Shown: positions 32,455-45,376, numbered from the stretch's first letter. The stretch: DNA of 64,000 bases from Phytoseiulus persimilis (GCA_037576195.1 CM075102.1:24858745-24922744), one strand, 5' to 3'. Program-made: numbers and translations. Notes: a model not told the origin generated them from the letters alone.

Positions 32455-35400
32455 ATGAAGGGGGAGAGCTCCGGCCGTGTTCTGGAACGGGAACGGCCGT
32501 ACAAAATAACTCATCAAGTTCTCTGCCTGACTTCGATAAACTTCCAGCGGCAGTCGATCATAGGCCTCGTAGAATTAACATTGTGCCCGTCGAAAAACAA
32601 TGTGCGCTGGGTTCGCCTCAACTGCAAGCAGTGCAAGATATACCGGTGAGGAAAATGCATTGAAATCGATGAGCGTTCCAACCCTGCCGCCGTTGCATCG
32701 GAGTTCGGTTTTACGATCACTCCTCACATCCGCTTTTTGCAGAATCCGAATCAACGACATCCACGAGGCCAATTTCACATACAATGACCCTACCAAGGAG
32801 ATCTGTCAGGGCGAATCGAAGCAGAGAAACTTGGATTACTTCTGCCAAGCTCACCTCACGGCGGTATCGGCAGTCGACGGTTCGCTCGGTTACGGTGAAG
32901 TTTCTGTTCGGATACCTTCCGACGTAACAATAACCACAGATGAGCCTTTCCGAGTGAGCGTGGAGTTTTCTCTGGAACGACCCGAAGGCGGGATGCATTT
33001 TGTCGTTCCGGAAGGTGACGGTACTCTCCAGGAGAAAGGGGCTCATTGCTTCACTTACGGCTGGATGAACTCTGCCAGGCTGTGGTTTCCTTGCATCGAC
33101 ACCTTCTGTGACCCATGTACCTGGAAAATGGAGTTCACAGTTGAGTCGTACATGACGGCGGTCGCTCCTGGGGATCTCATAGAGACAGTGTACACTCCCG
33201 ACTCCACAAAGAAGAAAACTTTCCATTATTCTTTGAACATACCTACATCAGCGCCCAACATAGCTGTAGCCATCGGACCCTTCGAAATTCTCGTGGACCC
33301 AAACATGCACGAAGTGACCCATTTCTGCTTGCCGCAACACCTAACGCAGTTGAAGCAGAGCACTTCGTTCCTCCATGAAGCTTTTGAATTTTATGAAGAG
33401 CTATTATCAACGAGGTATCCCTACTCATGCTACAAGCAAGTGTTCGTGGCCGAAGCTTACGAAGAAGTCTCGGCCTATTCAACCATGTCGATTCTGTCAA
33501 CAAACCTCCTGCACACAAGTCATATCATTGAGCAGGCCTACGTCTCCCGACGTCTCATGGCTCAGGCATTGGCTTCTCAATTTTTCGGAGCTTACATATC
33601 TCTCCACAGCTGGTCCGATGTGTGGCTGCCTCTCGGCATCACAAATTATCTGGCTGGTCAGTATTGTAAGAAAGCTTTCGGGAACAACGAGTTCCGCTAT
33701 AACCTTATGAAGGACCTTGAGCTCCTGTGCAGATACGAAGAAAACTACGGCGGCATCGTACTAGACTCGTCGCAAACCGAGCAACCTGGCTTGAATTTCC
33801 ACTTTCCGGTCAATCATCTGCATACTCTGAGCCCATACTTCCTCTCCGTCGTGAAGATGAAAGCGCACCTTGTGATCCGGATGCTGGAGAACCGTTTGGG
33901 CAAGGAACTGCTCCTCCAAGTTTTCAACAAGCTCCTATCCCTAGCCGGGGCTGCAACGAAAGGCATCGGAGGTCTGGAGAACATGTTGGTTTCAACAAAC
34001 TCGTTCCAGAAAGCTGTGTTTCTCGTCACTGGGAAAGAGATCAACACCTTCATTGATCACTGGGTCCGGCAGGGAGGTCATGCTAAGTTTGTGGGTTCGT
34101 TTGTCTTCAATCGGAAACGAAACACTGTAGAGCTGGAAATCAAGCAGCCCGATGTTGGAACGAGCGGTATCAAAAAGTATAACGGGCCACTTCTAGTTAC
34201 CATTCAAGAACTTGACGGAACGTTCAAACATATGCTGCAAATAGAAGACATTGTTTCAAAACACGATATAACCTGTCACTCGAAATCACGAAGAAACAAG
34301 AAGAAGAAAATCCCGCTGTGTACCGGTAAGAATTCTGATAATCATCGATGCCGTGACAAGTTAATTTTCCCAATAATTCCATCAATTCTCGTAACTTGGA
34401 GACGACCTCGTCCCTATGCGCTCGGACTGCTGCATAGGACAAACCTCTGAATCAAGTTCTTCTTCTCTCGTGACAGGTGAAGAAGTTGATATGGACTTGT
34501 CGGCGATGGATGCGGACTCGCCAGTGCTTTGGATTCGGATCGACCCGGAAATGTTGGTGCTTCGAACTGTGCACATCAACCAACAAGATTTTCACTGGCA
34601 TTATCAGTTGCGGTACGAGAGGGATATAACCGCTCAGCTCCAAGCTCTGAAGGAACTGGAGCCGATGTGTTCTCAGGACACGCGAAAAGCGTTGACGGAC
34701 ACAATAGAGAACGAACAGTGTTTTTATAGAGTGCGCTGTGAAGCTACCTATTGCTTGAAACAGGTCGCGAACGCCCTGCAGACGTGGCCCGGTCCACCGG
34801 CTATGATCTCGATCTTCCGTAAACTATATGGATCGTTCGCGAGCCCCAACATGGTCAAGCAGAACAATTTCTCCAATTTCCAACACTACTTCTTGCAACA
34901 AGCGATTCCGAAAGCTATGGCTGGCTTGCGAACAGTGCATCGCATTTGTCCCCCAGAAGTACTGTCGTTTCTCCTCGACCTCTTCAAATATAATGAGAAC
35001 TCGAAGAATCGATACTCAGACTGTTACTACCGAAGAGCTCTGATCGACGCTTTGTCCGAAACGGTGACCCCAGTCGTATCCGTTATGTTGAATCAGAGCA
35101 ACACGAGGGTCATGGTGGACAGCATGTCCGAAGAGACGAAAAGCATCTTGGAAGAGATAACCAGATGCCTGAACTTGGAGAAACTCCTCCCGTGCTACAA
35201 ACAGGTATGCACTGTGGGCTGTCTCCATGCGATCCGTAAACTTCAGAAAATGGGTCACATACCGAATTCGGCGGAGCTTTTCCGACACTATGGGTCGCAC
35301 CAACAGTTCGAGGACGTCAGACTCGCCGCTTTAGAAATGTTGGTAGATTACACTTCAACTGACGGTACCGTTGAAGACTTGAATCATCTGCTCGACATCG

Positions 35401-36266
35401 TGGAAAACGATCCTGTTCCTTTGATAAAATACGAGGTTCTACGTTTGCTTACACAGAACCCGCCATTTTCGAAGAAGGACTCCAGTACGCACAGTTCCCC
35501 TTTTAATAACGAACATCTGGTCGAACGGTTGTGGCGAATGATGAACTCGACGTTTTCCCATGACTCAAAATTACGTTGTGCTGTAGTGGACCTCTACCAT
35601 GTTCTGTACGGTCGCGGTCGTCCGCAGTGTCTCCCCATGCCGGAATTGGGCGTCGTGTTCAACCTGAAAGAGAAACGGACACAACTCAACACCAACACCA
35701 TGGGCGGCGCCGATGCACTCACAAGGTGGAATTCGGATGAAGAGGTCAATGTCGATGAGCCTGAATCTGCCAAACGGCGAAGGATCGGCGATACGTCCTC
35801 TGAGTCGTTCTCGCTTCCCCCAATAGCAGCCTCCGATGATCAGATGCTGCGACCGCTCGGTTTCGACGCCTCCATGTTTCCCAGATCCGAAACACCTGCA
35901 GCATCGAATCCTATCGAGCCTGAAGATCCACTATTGATGGATCCGGAACCTCCAGTGGCAGAGTCTCCCGTTCCAGTGGATGTTTTCGACTCTGCTCCTG
36001 TATCCACATCCGAAGCTACTTCGGCATTCGAAGTTGGATCCGCGTCTGTACCCATCAATGATCACTCTTCCTCCCATTCTAAACACAAGAAGAAGAAGAA
36101 GAAAAAGGACAAGAAACACAAGAAGAAAGATAAAATCGATGTAAATATTGTTGATAATTCCAACGTGGGAGATCTCAGTAGTACTCAACCCTCGCCGCTT
36201 TCCAATCACGATAGTCCTCATCTGCTATTAGATCCGGATAGTTCTGAAGTACCAGAAATCCTTTAA
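32455..36266 (+). CDS. Taf2: Transcription initiation factor TFIID subunit 2 (TAF2)
   Basis: TAF2 is a large TFIID subunit that contacts the initiator element and TAF1. Exons are 32455-32645, 32743-34325 and 34477-36266 (3564 bases, 1187 residues, junctions phase 2 and phase 1). The protein starts with PYKITHQVLCL, then an M1-aminopeptidase-like region (HFVVPEGDG, WFPCIDTFC, PFEILVDPNMHEVTHFCLPQ). Where active M1 enzymes have the HExxH zinc motif it reads MAQALASQFFG, so it is catalytically dead, as in all TAF2. The GEEVDMDLSAMDADSP stretch after exon 3 opens is almost identical to animal TAF2, followed by HEAT-like helices. The tail is acidic and Ser-rich with a Lys/His run (SKHKKKKKKKDKKHKKKDK), the counterpart of the His/Lys tail in human. 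The ATG matches the human start. Confidence 0.97.
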
Positions 36267-36331
36267 TGAATTGGCTGTTCCATGGACCTTCACTCTGTGC
36301 ATTTTACATCGAGAGATTCCAAACTACAGAC

Positions 36332-36337
36332 AATAAA
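36332..36337 (+). terminator. Poly(A) signal of TAF2
   Basis: AATAAA 66 bases past the TAF2 stop. It separates TAF2 from the small frame that begins at 36374. Confidence 0.5.
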
Positions 36338-36373
36338 GATGTTGTGTTTTTTTTTTCTGGAAGAACCGACGAT

Positions 36374-36569
36374 ATGTGTGTTCTTCAGAAGCTCACCGCC
36401 TTGTTCATCGGGGTGATTTCTCAACTCGGCCTCATGGGCAAGTTATATGTGAGAGAAATCGGTTCCTATAGGAACATATCCAAGTTGCCAGTTTTTGCCC
36501 CTGTCTGGAATCCCAACCTCGGAGCAAGGACTTTTGACCATGTGATTCGTCGCAGTGCAGCCCGAGGAG
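36374..36569 (+). CDS. Unrecognised small protein with one membrane segment, first exon
   Basis: The frame runs from ATG 36374 to a strong donor (GAGGTGAGTG) at 36570. It encodes about 65 residues: a hydrophobic stretch (LTALFIGVISQLGLMGKLYV) followed by LPVFAPVWNPNLGARTFDH. It could be a small organelle or membrane protein, but no family was recognised. A second exon was not fixed; an open frame at 36646-36828 is a candidate. It lies between the TAF2 poly(A) signal and the 3' end of the minus-strand RING-like gene. Confidence 0.35.
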
Positions 36570-36866
36570 GTGAGTGAAAATCCCAGAGTGAGGACTCATT
36601 CGAAGTTCAACATCCCATTCGAGCATCTCTGAGTTTGATAATTTCATGACCAAAATCAAAGCATTTTGGGTGAAAGGTGTATTCATAAAAGGTATTTCAA
36701 AGCAGACGCTTACAAACTTCGGAGCCTTGCAATATTCTGAACCTGAACTCCTTTCAACAGCCGAGAGAATCTCTCTAAAACTTCATGTGATTTCACGTAA
36801 AACATCGAACGCTGGTCATGCTGATTGAAATTCCAAATGAACGAGTCAGTTGAGGTCGTAGGATCG

Positions 36867-38072
36867 TTACACTTCCGGGGGACCGCCGAACCTTCGAATA
36901 AACGCCTTAACCTCATCTTCCATCATAACTGACTTGCACGAAATATACATCGGACATTCGACCAAATTTTTGTCCATAGCTATCTTCTCGCGAACGCACT
37001 TGACACAAACGCCGTGAACGTTGCATTGTTTGACGACGATTCCGTTCAGGACATCAATGTCTCGCCCGCACTTGCTGCATTTTGAACCGGTAAGCACCGG
37101 CCACAATTCGCTGGTCGGGAGTCCGTTTGGGTAGATGTATTTTTTCGCTTTTGCCTTGGACTTCGATGGGCTATCCCATCGCTTTTTCTCAGTTTCTTTT
37201 ATATTATATCTCACTTGTAACACCTCGTCTCGAGCCATCATGGACTTGCATTCGCGATACAGGGGACACCTGACAAGAGTTTTGGATATATTCACGGCAG
37301 CACGAATACATTCGAAACAAACCTTGTGCTTCATTTTGCAGTTCCTTACTTCTAAAAATTCAATTTCATCCACCGGTTTTCTACATTTGTCACATTCACC
37401 GCTCAATCGTTTCTGGCTCACAATCCTTGCTCCATTTTCTCGAGAAAGCATAATCCCTTCAGATGGAGCGATCGCCTCGGAGTCGTCGAAGCCACTACTG
37501 GTTGGTTTCTTGCCATCTCCCAAACTTGCCTCTGATTCTCCATTCGTTGATTTCGCCTGACCATCAGCGCAGATTATTTCAATTTCACTCTTCTTAATTC
37601 TTGCACAACAAGTCTCAACCGGGCACGTCGGAATCTTCCCCACTTCAACGGCATCTTGGATTCCATGATAAAGACAAGAGTGACAAACGACGTGCTGTCG
37701 ACAATTCCCGAGGACGGACCCTTCGAATTCTCCCAGTGGCTTCCAGCAGGCGTCACATTTGCTCATTTTCGCGACCGGCTTCAGAACCTGATGCTCAGCC
37801 TCGAGGTTGGCGTCATCGGGGTCGGCACTGTTCGTGGAATCGGTGTCGTTCGATACGTCCTGGAGCAGATCCTTCAGAGCGCTGACATGGGTGTTGCGAG
37901 GCCGAGCGCTCTTGGACTCCATGCTTGGCGCCAACCGTCCCAGCGAAGTTATCCGTTCGTCGGTAGCTGTCGACTCGCTGATAGGGGATGAGCTTGGAAT
38001 TGGCCGACAAGATTTTTTCAGTTTTGCACTTGTCCGGAGGCCGTTCCGACCCCGATCAGCGGAACAGTCCAT
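36867..38072 (-). CDS. Protein with three tandem RING-like zinc modules
   Basis: A single-exon frame of 401 residues from an ATG in AAACATGG context. The first ~100 residues are Ser/Thr/basic and low in structure. Three repeats of one zinc-ligand pattern follow, C-x2-C-x13/14-C-x2/3-H-x2-C-x2-C-x14/15-C-x4/5-C: about residues 106-165 (CDACWKPLG, HVVCHSCL, CPVETC), 227-285 (CDKCRKPVD, HKVCFECIRA, CPLYREC) and 333-390 (CSKCGRDID, HGVCVKCVREK, CPMYISC). The spacing is that of C3HC4 RING fingers with a stretched last pair, so E3 ligase activity or protein binding is possible but not shown. A charged linker separates repeats 1 and 2, and a Lys-rich linker (SPSKSKAKAKK) separates 2 and 3. No named family was recognised. 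Confidence 0.7.
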   Translation of the reverse strand: MDCSADRGRNGLRTSAKLKKSCRPIPSSSPISESTATDERITSLGRLAPSMESKSARPRNTHVSALKDLLQDVSNDTDSTNSADPDDANLEAEHQVLKPVAKMSKCDACWKPLGEFEGSVLGNCRQHVVCHSCLYHGIQDAVEVGKIPTCPVETCCARIKKSEIEIICADGQAKSTNGESEASLGDGKKPTSSGFDDSEAIAPSEGIMLSRENGARIVSQKRLSGECDKCRKPVDEIEFLEVRNCKMKHKVCFECIRAAVNISKTLVRCPLYRECKSMMARDEVLQVRYNIKETEKKRWDSPSKSKAKAKKYIYPNGLPTSELWPVLTGSKCSKCGRDIDVLNGIVVKQCNVHGVCVKCVREKIAMDKNLVECPMYISCKSVMMEDEVKAFIRRFGGPPEV

Positions 38073-39340
38073 GTTTAGTCCCTATGGTCGAGAGAGTTGA
38101 TGGTACTTAATGTACGGAGGTTTCACAATTTGTAGCACTCTATAAAAACGGGCACTCTCGGCCTCTTCCCGAGTCCAGCGCTGTACAATCGATGCTGACG
38201 GATGCTGCCCCGAGACGTCTTCACATCATGCACCGTACCTACCGAAAACGTCGTCGTTTTCAAAATAAGGCGAAGTTGAACGCATTGAAATCGCAGCCCC
38301 AACGCTCTTGATACACTATCAACTATTCGGTTTGAAAGTTTTCGACGATGGTCGGAAGTTCGGGAGACCTCATTCATCGTAGCCACGAATGCATTTCCGA
38401 GGGCTGAGATGCGCAGCTCTGGAACGGAGATCGATCGAAAATTGCATCTATCCGTCCCTGAAGCCGAGAATCAGTAACTCTGAACCGTCATCGATGAGGT
38501 TCCGCTGCAGTTTTCAGATTGAGCCTGGAACTCCGGAACTTTCGGCAGAACACCTTGACCTGGACAGAAATTTGAAAGCGTCTCTTCGGCATGTTACACC
38601 TGTAGAGAAGAGACCCATTCCACGCTCGTCAGTGGAGCCGGTGCATTCAGGCTGTATTCGAACATAAACTCGTTAATACTTTGCCGATCAATTAGAATCG
38701 GATGAGCCATCCCCCTGTACCTGAGCGATTCGGAAACGGGACTCGAATCGGTACTTTGCTCACACTCAAACAGCACGCTTCCCACGGTGGAACTTCGGCT
38801 CGAAGCAGACACGGATGGCTTTCGTCAATCCAGTGACACTCACAAGTATATGCAAACGAGGTGCCAAAGCGTTAGTCACAGAAGCCGGCACTGCGACGCG
38901 GTTCTGTTCACTGCATCGCGTTTTCTATTGGTTCCGGCATCGTCATATAGTCCAACAAGACGTTGTGTGAAGAGGGAAGTCCCGAAACACATCACAATCT
39001 GCAAACGCGATACGATCAGCATGGTGGACGAAAAGAGCCTCTGATCGGAGCTTCTACGCAACTGTTAGGCTTCAAATCACCGCGGTTCCTGTACCGCATC
39101 CTGATATCGCAGATCTCTGGAAGTCGAGGAACTCCTCCTCAAGCTTCAGAAACCGCTAGTCATTGGCTGAGCCTGGTTTGCTTGAAGTTAATTATTGAAT
39201 TCAAATAGAGGTGATTTGGAAGTGCTCATTTTAATAACATAACAAGTGTGGTGATTCGGCAGAAACACCTCTTCACTAGCTACACATCGTAGTTGCTTCA
39301 TTATGTACAGATGACTAGATGTAACGCTCCCGAGGTAGCG
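38073..39340. other. 1.3 kb intergenic, nothing recognised
   Basis: Upstream of the RING-like gene and downstream of PLA2. Only short open frames with no domain or splice support were seen, and no minus-strand AATAAA within 300 bases of the PLA2 stop. Confidence 0.4.
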
Positions 39341-40922
39341 TCAATTGACTCTCATAGACTCCGCATTCAATCCGGGTAGAGGGAACGGTTTCTCGGGGTT
39401 CAAGAACTTCATATACACCCCTCGAGTGTCCTCGTTCTGGCATTCCTTGGAGACGGAACGCAAATCGCTGTAAGTTCCAGCGAAATCTTTAAGGCAAGTG
39501 GAAAGGGAATGTTTTTCTGCGGATACTCCGATTCGGCCCTCGGAACGAGTTCGGGCACTCGAGAACCAAGGGAACCTCACCTTTTGCATGAATCCCGAGT
39601 TTCATCGACTTCTCGGAGACAAGGCACTTTGAGAACATTGAAGTACATGTTGCCGATGGCGGCGGCACTTTCGGAGTGACTTTCGATCAAACACTGGAGG
39701 AAAGCCTCGTCACAGGAACAATGAGACTTCGTATAGAGAGAGAAGTTCACGAGGCCGTGGCCTCTCCGAAAGGCCTTCAGCTTGATCGGACAATGGTCGT
39801 GAGCTCGGCAGCATTTATCGAGAGCAGCGTCCACTCCCAGATCGTGATATCCGTTTGCTATGTCTCCAGATCCGCACCACTTGGTTCCTGACAATGAATG
39901 AGAAAAATCAGCCGAACGATCACCCTAGGCGTCGAGTCTCCTGCTTAGAAAACGCCCGGGGACGCTCGAACGATTGAGCTCCAAGACTCGACGGGAGCTT
40001 GCACGCACCAGGGAAAATTCCGTTCCAGACTTGGTTCCAGAAAGGCATCTGATGGAAGTTGAACGGAAGTGGCGGTCCTTTCTTGGTCTGAACCAGAGCA
40101 CTGCACTGCTGGATGATCTCCGTGATCTGTTTCAAGCACACGTTCACAACGGGTCTGCCGATTTTTTTCACCAACGTGTCACATTCCATTGGATCTCTGA
40201 ATGGGATCGATTTCATTAGCTTCGCATGTGGTGCAAAGAAATGTAAGTATAAGAATACATAAACAGGTGTGGGCGTCTCCCAACACGCGTGTGAGGAGAC
40301 TGCGTCAACTCTTACAGAGCACGCAGGTTGCTCATCAGCGGGTCGACTGCATCCGAGTTCGAATGGGCATCTTGGGAGGTCATCTAGCCCAACTTCGGAA
40401 GATTTGGAGCCGTCCTCCCAGAACACGCCCGATGCGTATCGGCAGAAGTATTGAGCAATACACAGATTTTCAGAGCTCGCCTTCGACACTGTTGGGACTA
40501 ACCCTCGGCGAAGGGGGAATCCCATTCCAGCAATTTTCCCCTTGCTCCTTCATGGGTCTTCGGACCGGATCGAGAATGGAGTTCCAGGCGGATTCGTTCG
40601 CAACACGGATCCGATTACCCGTCGGAGTCAGAGTGGGAACACCACCAAAGATAACTCTCCCATACCAAGCGTAGTGAACAAGCTGGAAAACTTACTGAAG
40701 CTCTGTGAGTTTGCATTCAACGACGCTGCCATCCTTCGGCGAAGTCCGGAGTTCAGCAACCGTGAGTCCATAGGCGTAAACTGCTGTGTCACCATAAGGG
40801 AGCCAAGATTTCGACGAAGAGTTCTTCTTCATCGACCAAGTGGGGAGAAATTTCTCTGAATGGGCAGACTGCCCAACAACTAGAAGAAAGCACACAGCGC
40901 ACCCTGCGTGAAGCTTGAGCAT
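39341..40922 (-). CDS. Secreted group III phospholipase A2
   Basis: A calcium-dependent enzyme that hydrolyses the sn-2 ester of phospholipids. Exons are 40696-40922, 40009-40196, 39581-39887 and 39341-39557 (939 bases, 312 residues, phases 2, 1 and 2, all matching). Exon 1 starts MLKLHAGCAVCFLLVVGQS, a signal peptide, followed by a pro-region. The exon 2/3 join gives IFPGTKWCGSGD, the calcium loop. DKCCRAHDHC carries the catalytic His-Asp pair, and SHCSCDEAFLQCL the next conserved cysteines, as in group III enzymes of vertebrates and arthropods. About 70 residues follow with extra cysteines (STCLKDF, SKECQNED). Secreted arthropod PLA2s of this group serve in digestion, immunity, reproduction or saliva/venom; nothing here decides which. 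Confidence 0.93.
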
Positions 40923-43900
40923 CGTGCAGTCATGCAATTCAAGTCCGCTTCCAAGCTGAAGACCGGCCGCAACGACGATACTGCAAAGTTCTCTCACTGT
41001 AGTTCTGTCGTTGTTGTTCAACTGTAGGCCACATCTCCAACAAATAGACCGCTCGCGCTTGTTTGTTCATGTTTTAAGCCGAAACACTTTCGGTACTCTA
41101 CCATGACCCCAATCGTACCTATTGGCACAGCTTACGTTCCGGCTGAATCGAACATCTCAGCCAGACGCTGACCAATTAAGCTCTAGTCTCGTCTGAGCAC
41201 GCTGAAGGATTTTTGACACTGAACTAGAAACGAGTGATCGCGTGACAGCCCGGTCACGCTTGTCGCGTAGCTCGGCGCCGGAGAAACGACTCGCTTGTCA
41301 ACCCGCAGTGGCGGTTCTGGTAGCGAATCTATGGCCGTGGATCCTGATCAGGATGTTCCTGCCGACAATTCGGAGATGCTCACCTCGGCTTTCTGTCCAA
41401 GGTGAAATGTCCTACGATTGCACCGACGGCTCACTAGACACGGGATGAAATCGGCTCCGCCGATTTAGAGTAACGGTTGCTGCGGAGCGGTGCGCGCACT
41501 TCCGCGTGTTGCTTCAGCAAGGTTAAATGCGTTTTGCTGGATAGACGTTGGGGAACAAACTGCTGGTGTTAGACCGCGGCCGGCTGGGAGGAGGCAGTGA
41601 AGACGAGAGGAGAGGGGGCTGGTAACATTTCACTCAAATTCTGAAGTCCACGCGAGAACGGAGAAGGAATCAAGCAGCGAGAGTGATTCGGTGACTGAAG
41701 ATTCTGAGGGGCTACCAGGCCGATTTCCAGCGCTCGTTTCTGAATGTTAGAGACTTCTGAATGAGCCCGGGTAGCGGGTTCTGTGTTCGGATAAAGTCCG
41801 ATAAAGAATCCGTGATTCCTCTCATGATCAAGAGAACCGTGTTCCGGGACGCTCGCCGCAGTTTCCTTCCTGGAATCCACCGAGGTTCCCCCTCCCGCTC
41901 CCGCATACATAGGATTGGGCTGACGCCCTGTGCATGGGAGACATCTTCGTGACGATAAGGCTGGAGCTAACTATCAGGCGTTGGGACGACCATTCACATA
42001 CGAAAGCAAGCTTCAGGAAGCTTTGACTTTATCCGGAGAAGAGCATCAAGCTCACAGGGACCGCCATTGACGCGTTGACGCTTCGATAATTTTAGTGGTG
42101 ATAGCACAAGTTTGGAAAAAAATGCGGCGTGCCAATCAGACATATCAGTTGGACATCAGGATGACGTAATCGCTCTTCGATGTTCCAAATATAGAAGACA
42201 TCCAATGACGAAGTACGCTTCAAAGGGGTATTCCTTTTCCGCGGCTCTTTCAACTTGCCGCAACCCGAACAATTTCACGAGCGCTCTCCTCCAGGTTTCG
42301 GCCGTCTATAGAACGATGTAACAAAATGAGCTTATGCAAGCCGTTAATTTATTCCACGATGCTTATATTTCAGACAACGATTCATCGGTCGCGCCGCAGT
42401 GTCCCAACAATGAGACAAGCCCTATTATAGATCTGGATTCGCTTTAGCTCGGGAGGTTCTCGCCAGCGGGGAGAGCCGACTCTTGTAGAAGATCGCTGGC
42501 AGACGGGACAACGCGCTTTAGAATAGTCTTCGAGATGGGGACCATATCGATCGATCCACCAAGATGATAGCCAACCGAGAGTTCCAGGCTCTGTTCCTCG
42601 GATCCCTCAGTCGAGCCCTCCGCTGGGAAGTCAGCAGCAGCTTATCAATCAACTCATTGACTGGTCTAGCGGATAAACACGCGGAGCGAGCTGATCGTCG
42701 ATCGCGTCTTGAGCTGGGTTCAGGACACGCCCAATCCATGGATAATTCGCGGTGCCCCCTCCGGCTGAGTCGAGTTACGAGCGGCGGCGTCGTCGAGATC
42801 AGAGAACAGCTACCATCTGACCGACGCACAGACAGACGAACAATCTGTCCCCCTTGTCGCGCCGAACAGAAAAGCCAGAAGTCTGAAACCGCATGGACCG
42901 AAACTGAACCGATGAAGAATCCAGGTTAATGGCAGAGACGCTGTGGTCTGTTTGTGTGAGCGTGTGTGTATGTGTGTCTCGTCTGACACGGGTAACATCC
43001 GTTGTGTGCAGGGACGTGTTCGTTTCGACGGCCAGATCGTTTATTTACATTGTATCGACCAATTAATCCGTCGGCGATTTCTGATACGATTCCAGACTCG
43101 CGCGTGGCTTATGCGAGCGCGATCCACTCGTTCTGCTCGGTGATTGCGACTATGCATTCGCCCGAAACGAATGCATGCTTCCGTCAACCATATTTATTTT
43201 TCGTGTTCCTCTCTTCTTCGCGACGACTCCAACAGCTTCCACATCTCGTCTTACCGGAACCCGCTGTAATAGCAGAAGAAGCACCAGCGACAGCGTCAAA
43301 AAAAGCGCAGGGATCTGATCGGTGCGCGCACTTCTTCAATCATCATCGGCGCGGGGCCATAAACACTTGGCGAATCGCTTGCTACTGGCGAGAACGATTA
43401 TCAACCAATTTGTTTGACCTAGAGAGTTTCTGGAAAAAGAGTTCGATCTAGTCGCGGCGGGTCTCGTCCAGTCGAATCAGTGATAAGGAAAGGTTGCTAC
43501 ATCATCAACTTGGATTCGGTCGAAGGATTCCGGGCGGAGAGGAGCTCAAGTTTTTGGCTAGCGAAACTTGCTGCCTCTGAGCGGAAAACTCTCCCTTTTC
43601 TGGTCCCTCAAAGTCGTGAGACGTTCTCGCCAAGTATTTCGCGATGTTTCTGAGGGAATTTCACAAGTCGCGTCGCGAGGAACCACTGCTTTTGAGAATT
43701 ATTGTGGACCGAGCACGAGTGACGATTCAAACTTCTCGCGATAGTGAATTTCCCTGCTGTGGAGTCCGCTCCCCGCCCCACTGGCATGTCCTGGAGTGGA
43801 TTCCCGAATGAACAGAGTCATCTAATAGGATCAATCTACATATTGGGGCCTGTTAGAGACCGCATCGGAAGCCTCGAAGCATGACACCAGGGGAGTTCTG

Positions 43901-45370
43901 GGCTTGCGTCACTCTCTCAGACAAAGCCAACTCCATTCTTTCAATCCAGGCGTTGATTCTCGTCACGCACTGTGGAATAACTGGCTTTCAACGAGATGCG
44001 TAGATTTTTTTCCTATGGTCCAGTGACAGCTCACGAGAACAGTTTGTATTCATTTCGAGACCACAGGATATCGATGAGCGGCCGCGCTGCGAGGCGTAGT
44101 TTATCAGAATCAACAATAACGCGTTGCGCTCATCCGATTTCTACATCAATCAAGGAGAACTCAGAGCTAACGGACTCTCGGTCTTGCTAGCGAGCGCGGT
44201 TAGGATGAGCAGAGTCTCTTGGGATATGTTGCTCGAATCATTCAGACTGACAACTGCGTGTTTCCACAAGGGCTGACAGCTCGTTCGTCGGGATAATATT
44301 CAACTCGCTGCTAGACCGTGTTTCTTGTGAAATCGATGGGCTCATGTTCAACCCGACACCGTTAGCTTCGGCGATGGTCTTGACGCGCGCAGAGTATAAC
44401 TATGAATTTCATTCCTGGTGACGTTGTTGAGCGCTCAATCGGATCACAGTCGCGAATTGGCGAGCAATAGGATCGTCTCCAGAAACTTCCCCATCGGAGA
44501 ACGGAACCAGACGAAGCCATGCGGAACTTCGACTTCTCAAGCTCTCGCGCAAAATGGTCCGTACTTGCATTTTAGTCATGTAGCTACGGGGAAGACTCAG
44601 TATCGGAAGTTCGCTAATGCCCTTGAACGCTTTCGACTGGCTTCGTGGTTCGAGTTTGCTTACTCATTCGTTATCGGACGCGTCCCGGAACCGGACTCGG
44701 ACACAAACTCATCAGCAAAGAATTGAGGAGGCGATGCTAGCCCACGCCGAGCACCTTACCCTCGCAGTTATCCCAAGCCGTGGATGCGGAATCTTGGCTG
44801 CTCGTCTCAAAATTCGTTTCGATGATTTTGAATTCTGCCGCTGCGGGTGTCGCGAAAGCCCAGCACCTTCCCTGGTGTTTCACACACAGGAGGGAGATCA
44901 TAGGACAATGTTGAAGAAACTTGCTTGAGCGACGTCTGCACATAGTCAACGTCCAATCGAAATAACAAAAGAAAACGTCAATACGCGGTAGGTTGGGGGC
45001 TCCCGTAGCCATAGGTTTCCATGGAACAAGGGTCTCGTGCTCATCGAACTTTCTCCCTCCTTAGCCTCTTGAAACATGATGCCAGCTTACGGATGCCCAA
45101 TCAGCTTCGACGGTGAGCTTTTTCTCTACTGACCGCTCGTTCGGAGTGCTTCAAAGGGGGTTCCGAGCTCCGCAATCAGGACCACAGATCCGCCTTCATC
45201 AAAACGAACACGGGAGCCGATTCGCGATCTGGGAATAGAGTTTGATATCCTGCTTATTTCTGAACACATTCCCGTTGATTTATTCATCGTCTATAATGAT
45301 TATCCTCATCCAGAAGTTTTCGATTCCCACCCTCCCGCAGACGAGTCGTGCATTATCGTCGTATCGATGA
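40923..45370. other. 4.4 kb without a resolved gene
   Basis: Open frames up to about 150 codons occur on both strands (42564-42929 and 43002-43451 on +), overlapping minus frames, with no recognisable domain. A GT-rich tract lies at 42943-42980. The last few hundred bases before 46058 are probably the DCAF7 3' UTR. Confidence 0.4.
42943..42980. repeat. GT-rich microsatellite
   Basis: An imperfect (GT)n tract broken by single-base changes (TTTGTGTGAGCGTGTGTGTA). Confidence 0.6.
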
Positions 45371-45376
45371 TTTATT
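45371..45376 (-). terminator. Possible distal poly(A) signal of DCAF7
   Basis: TTTATT on +, AATAAA on minus, about 680 bases past the DCAF7 stop, with another copy at 45279-45284. Use of either would put the open frames at 45353-45907 inside the DCAF7 3' UTR. Confidence 0.35.

Noticed and set aside
32391-32663. 90-codon + frame overlapping the TAF2 start
   Set aside because: It is out of frame with TAF2 exon 1, which matches the family from its own ATG at 32455.
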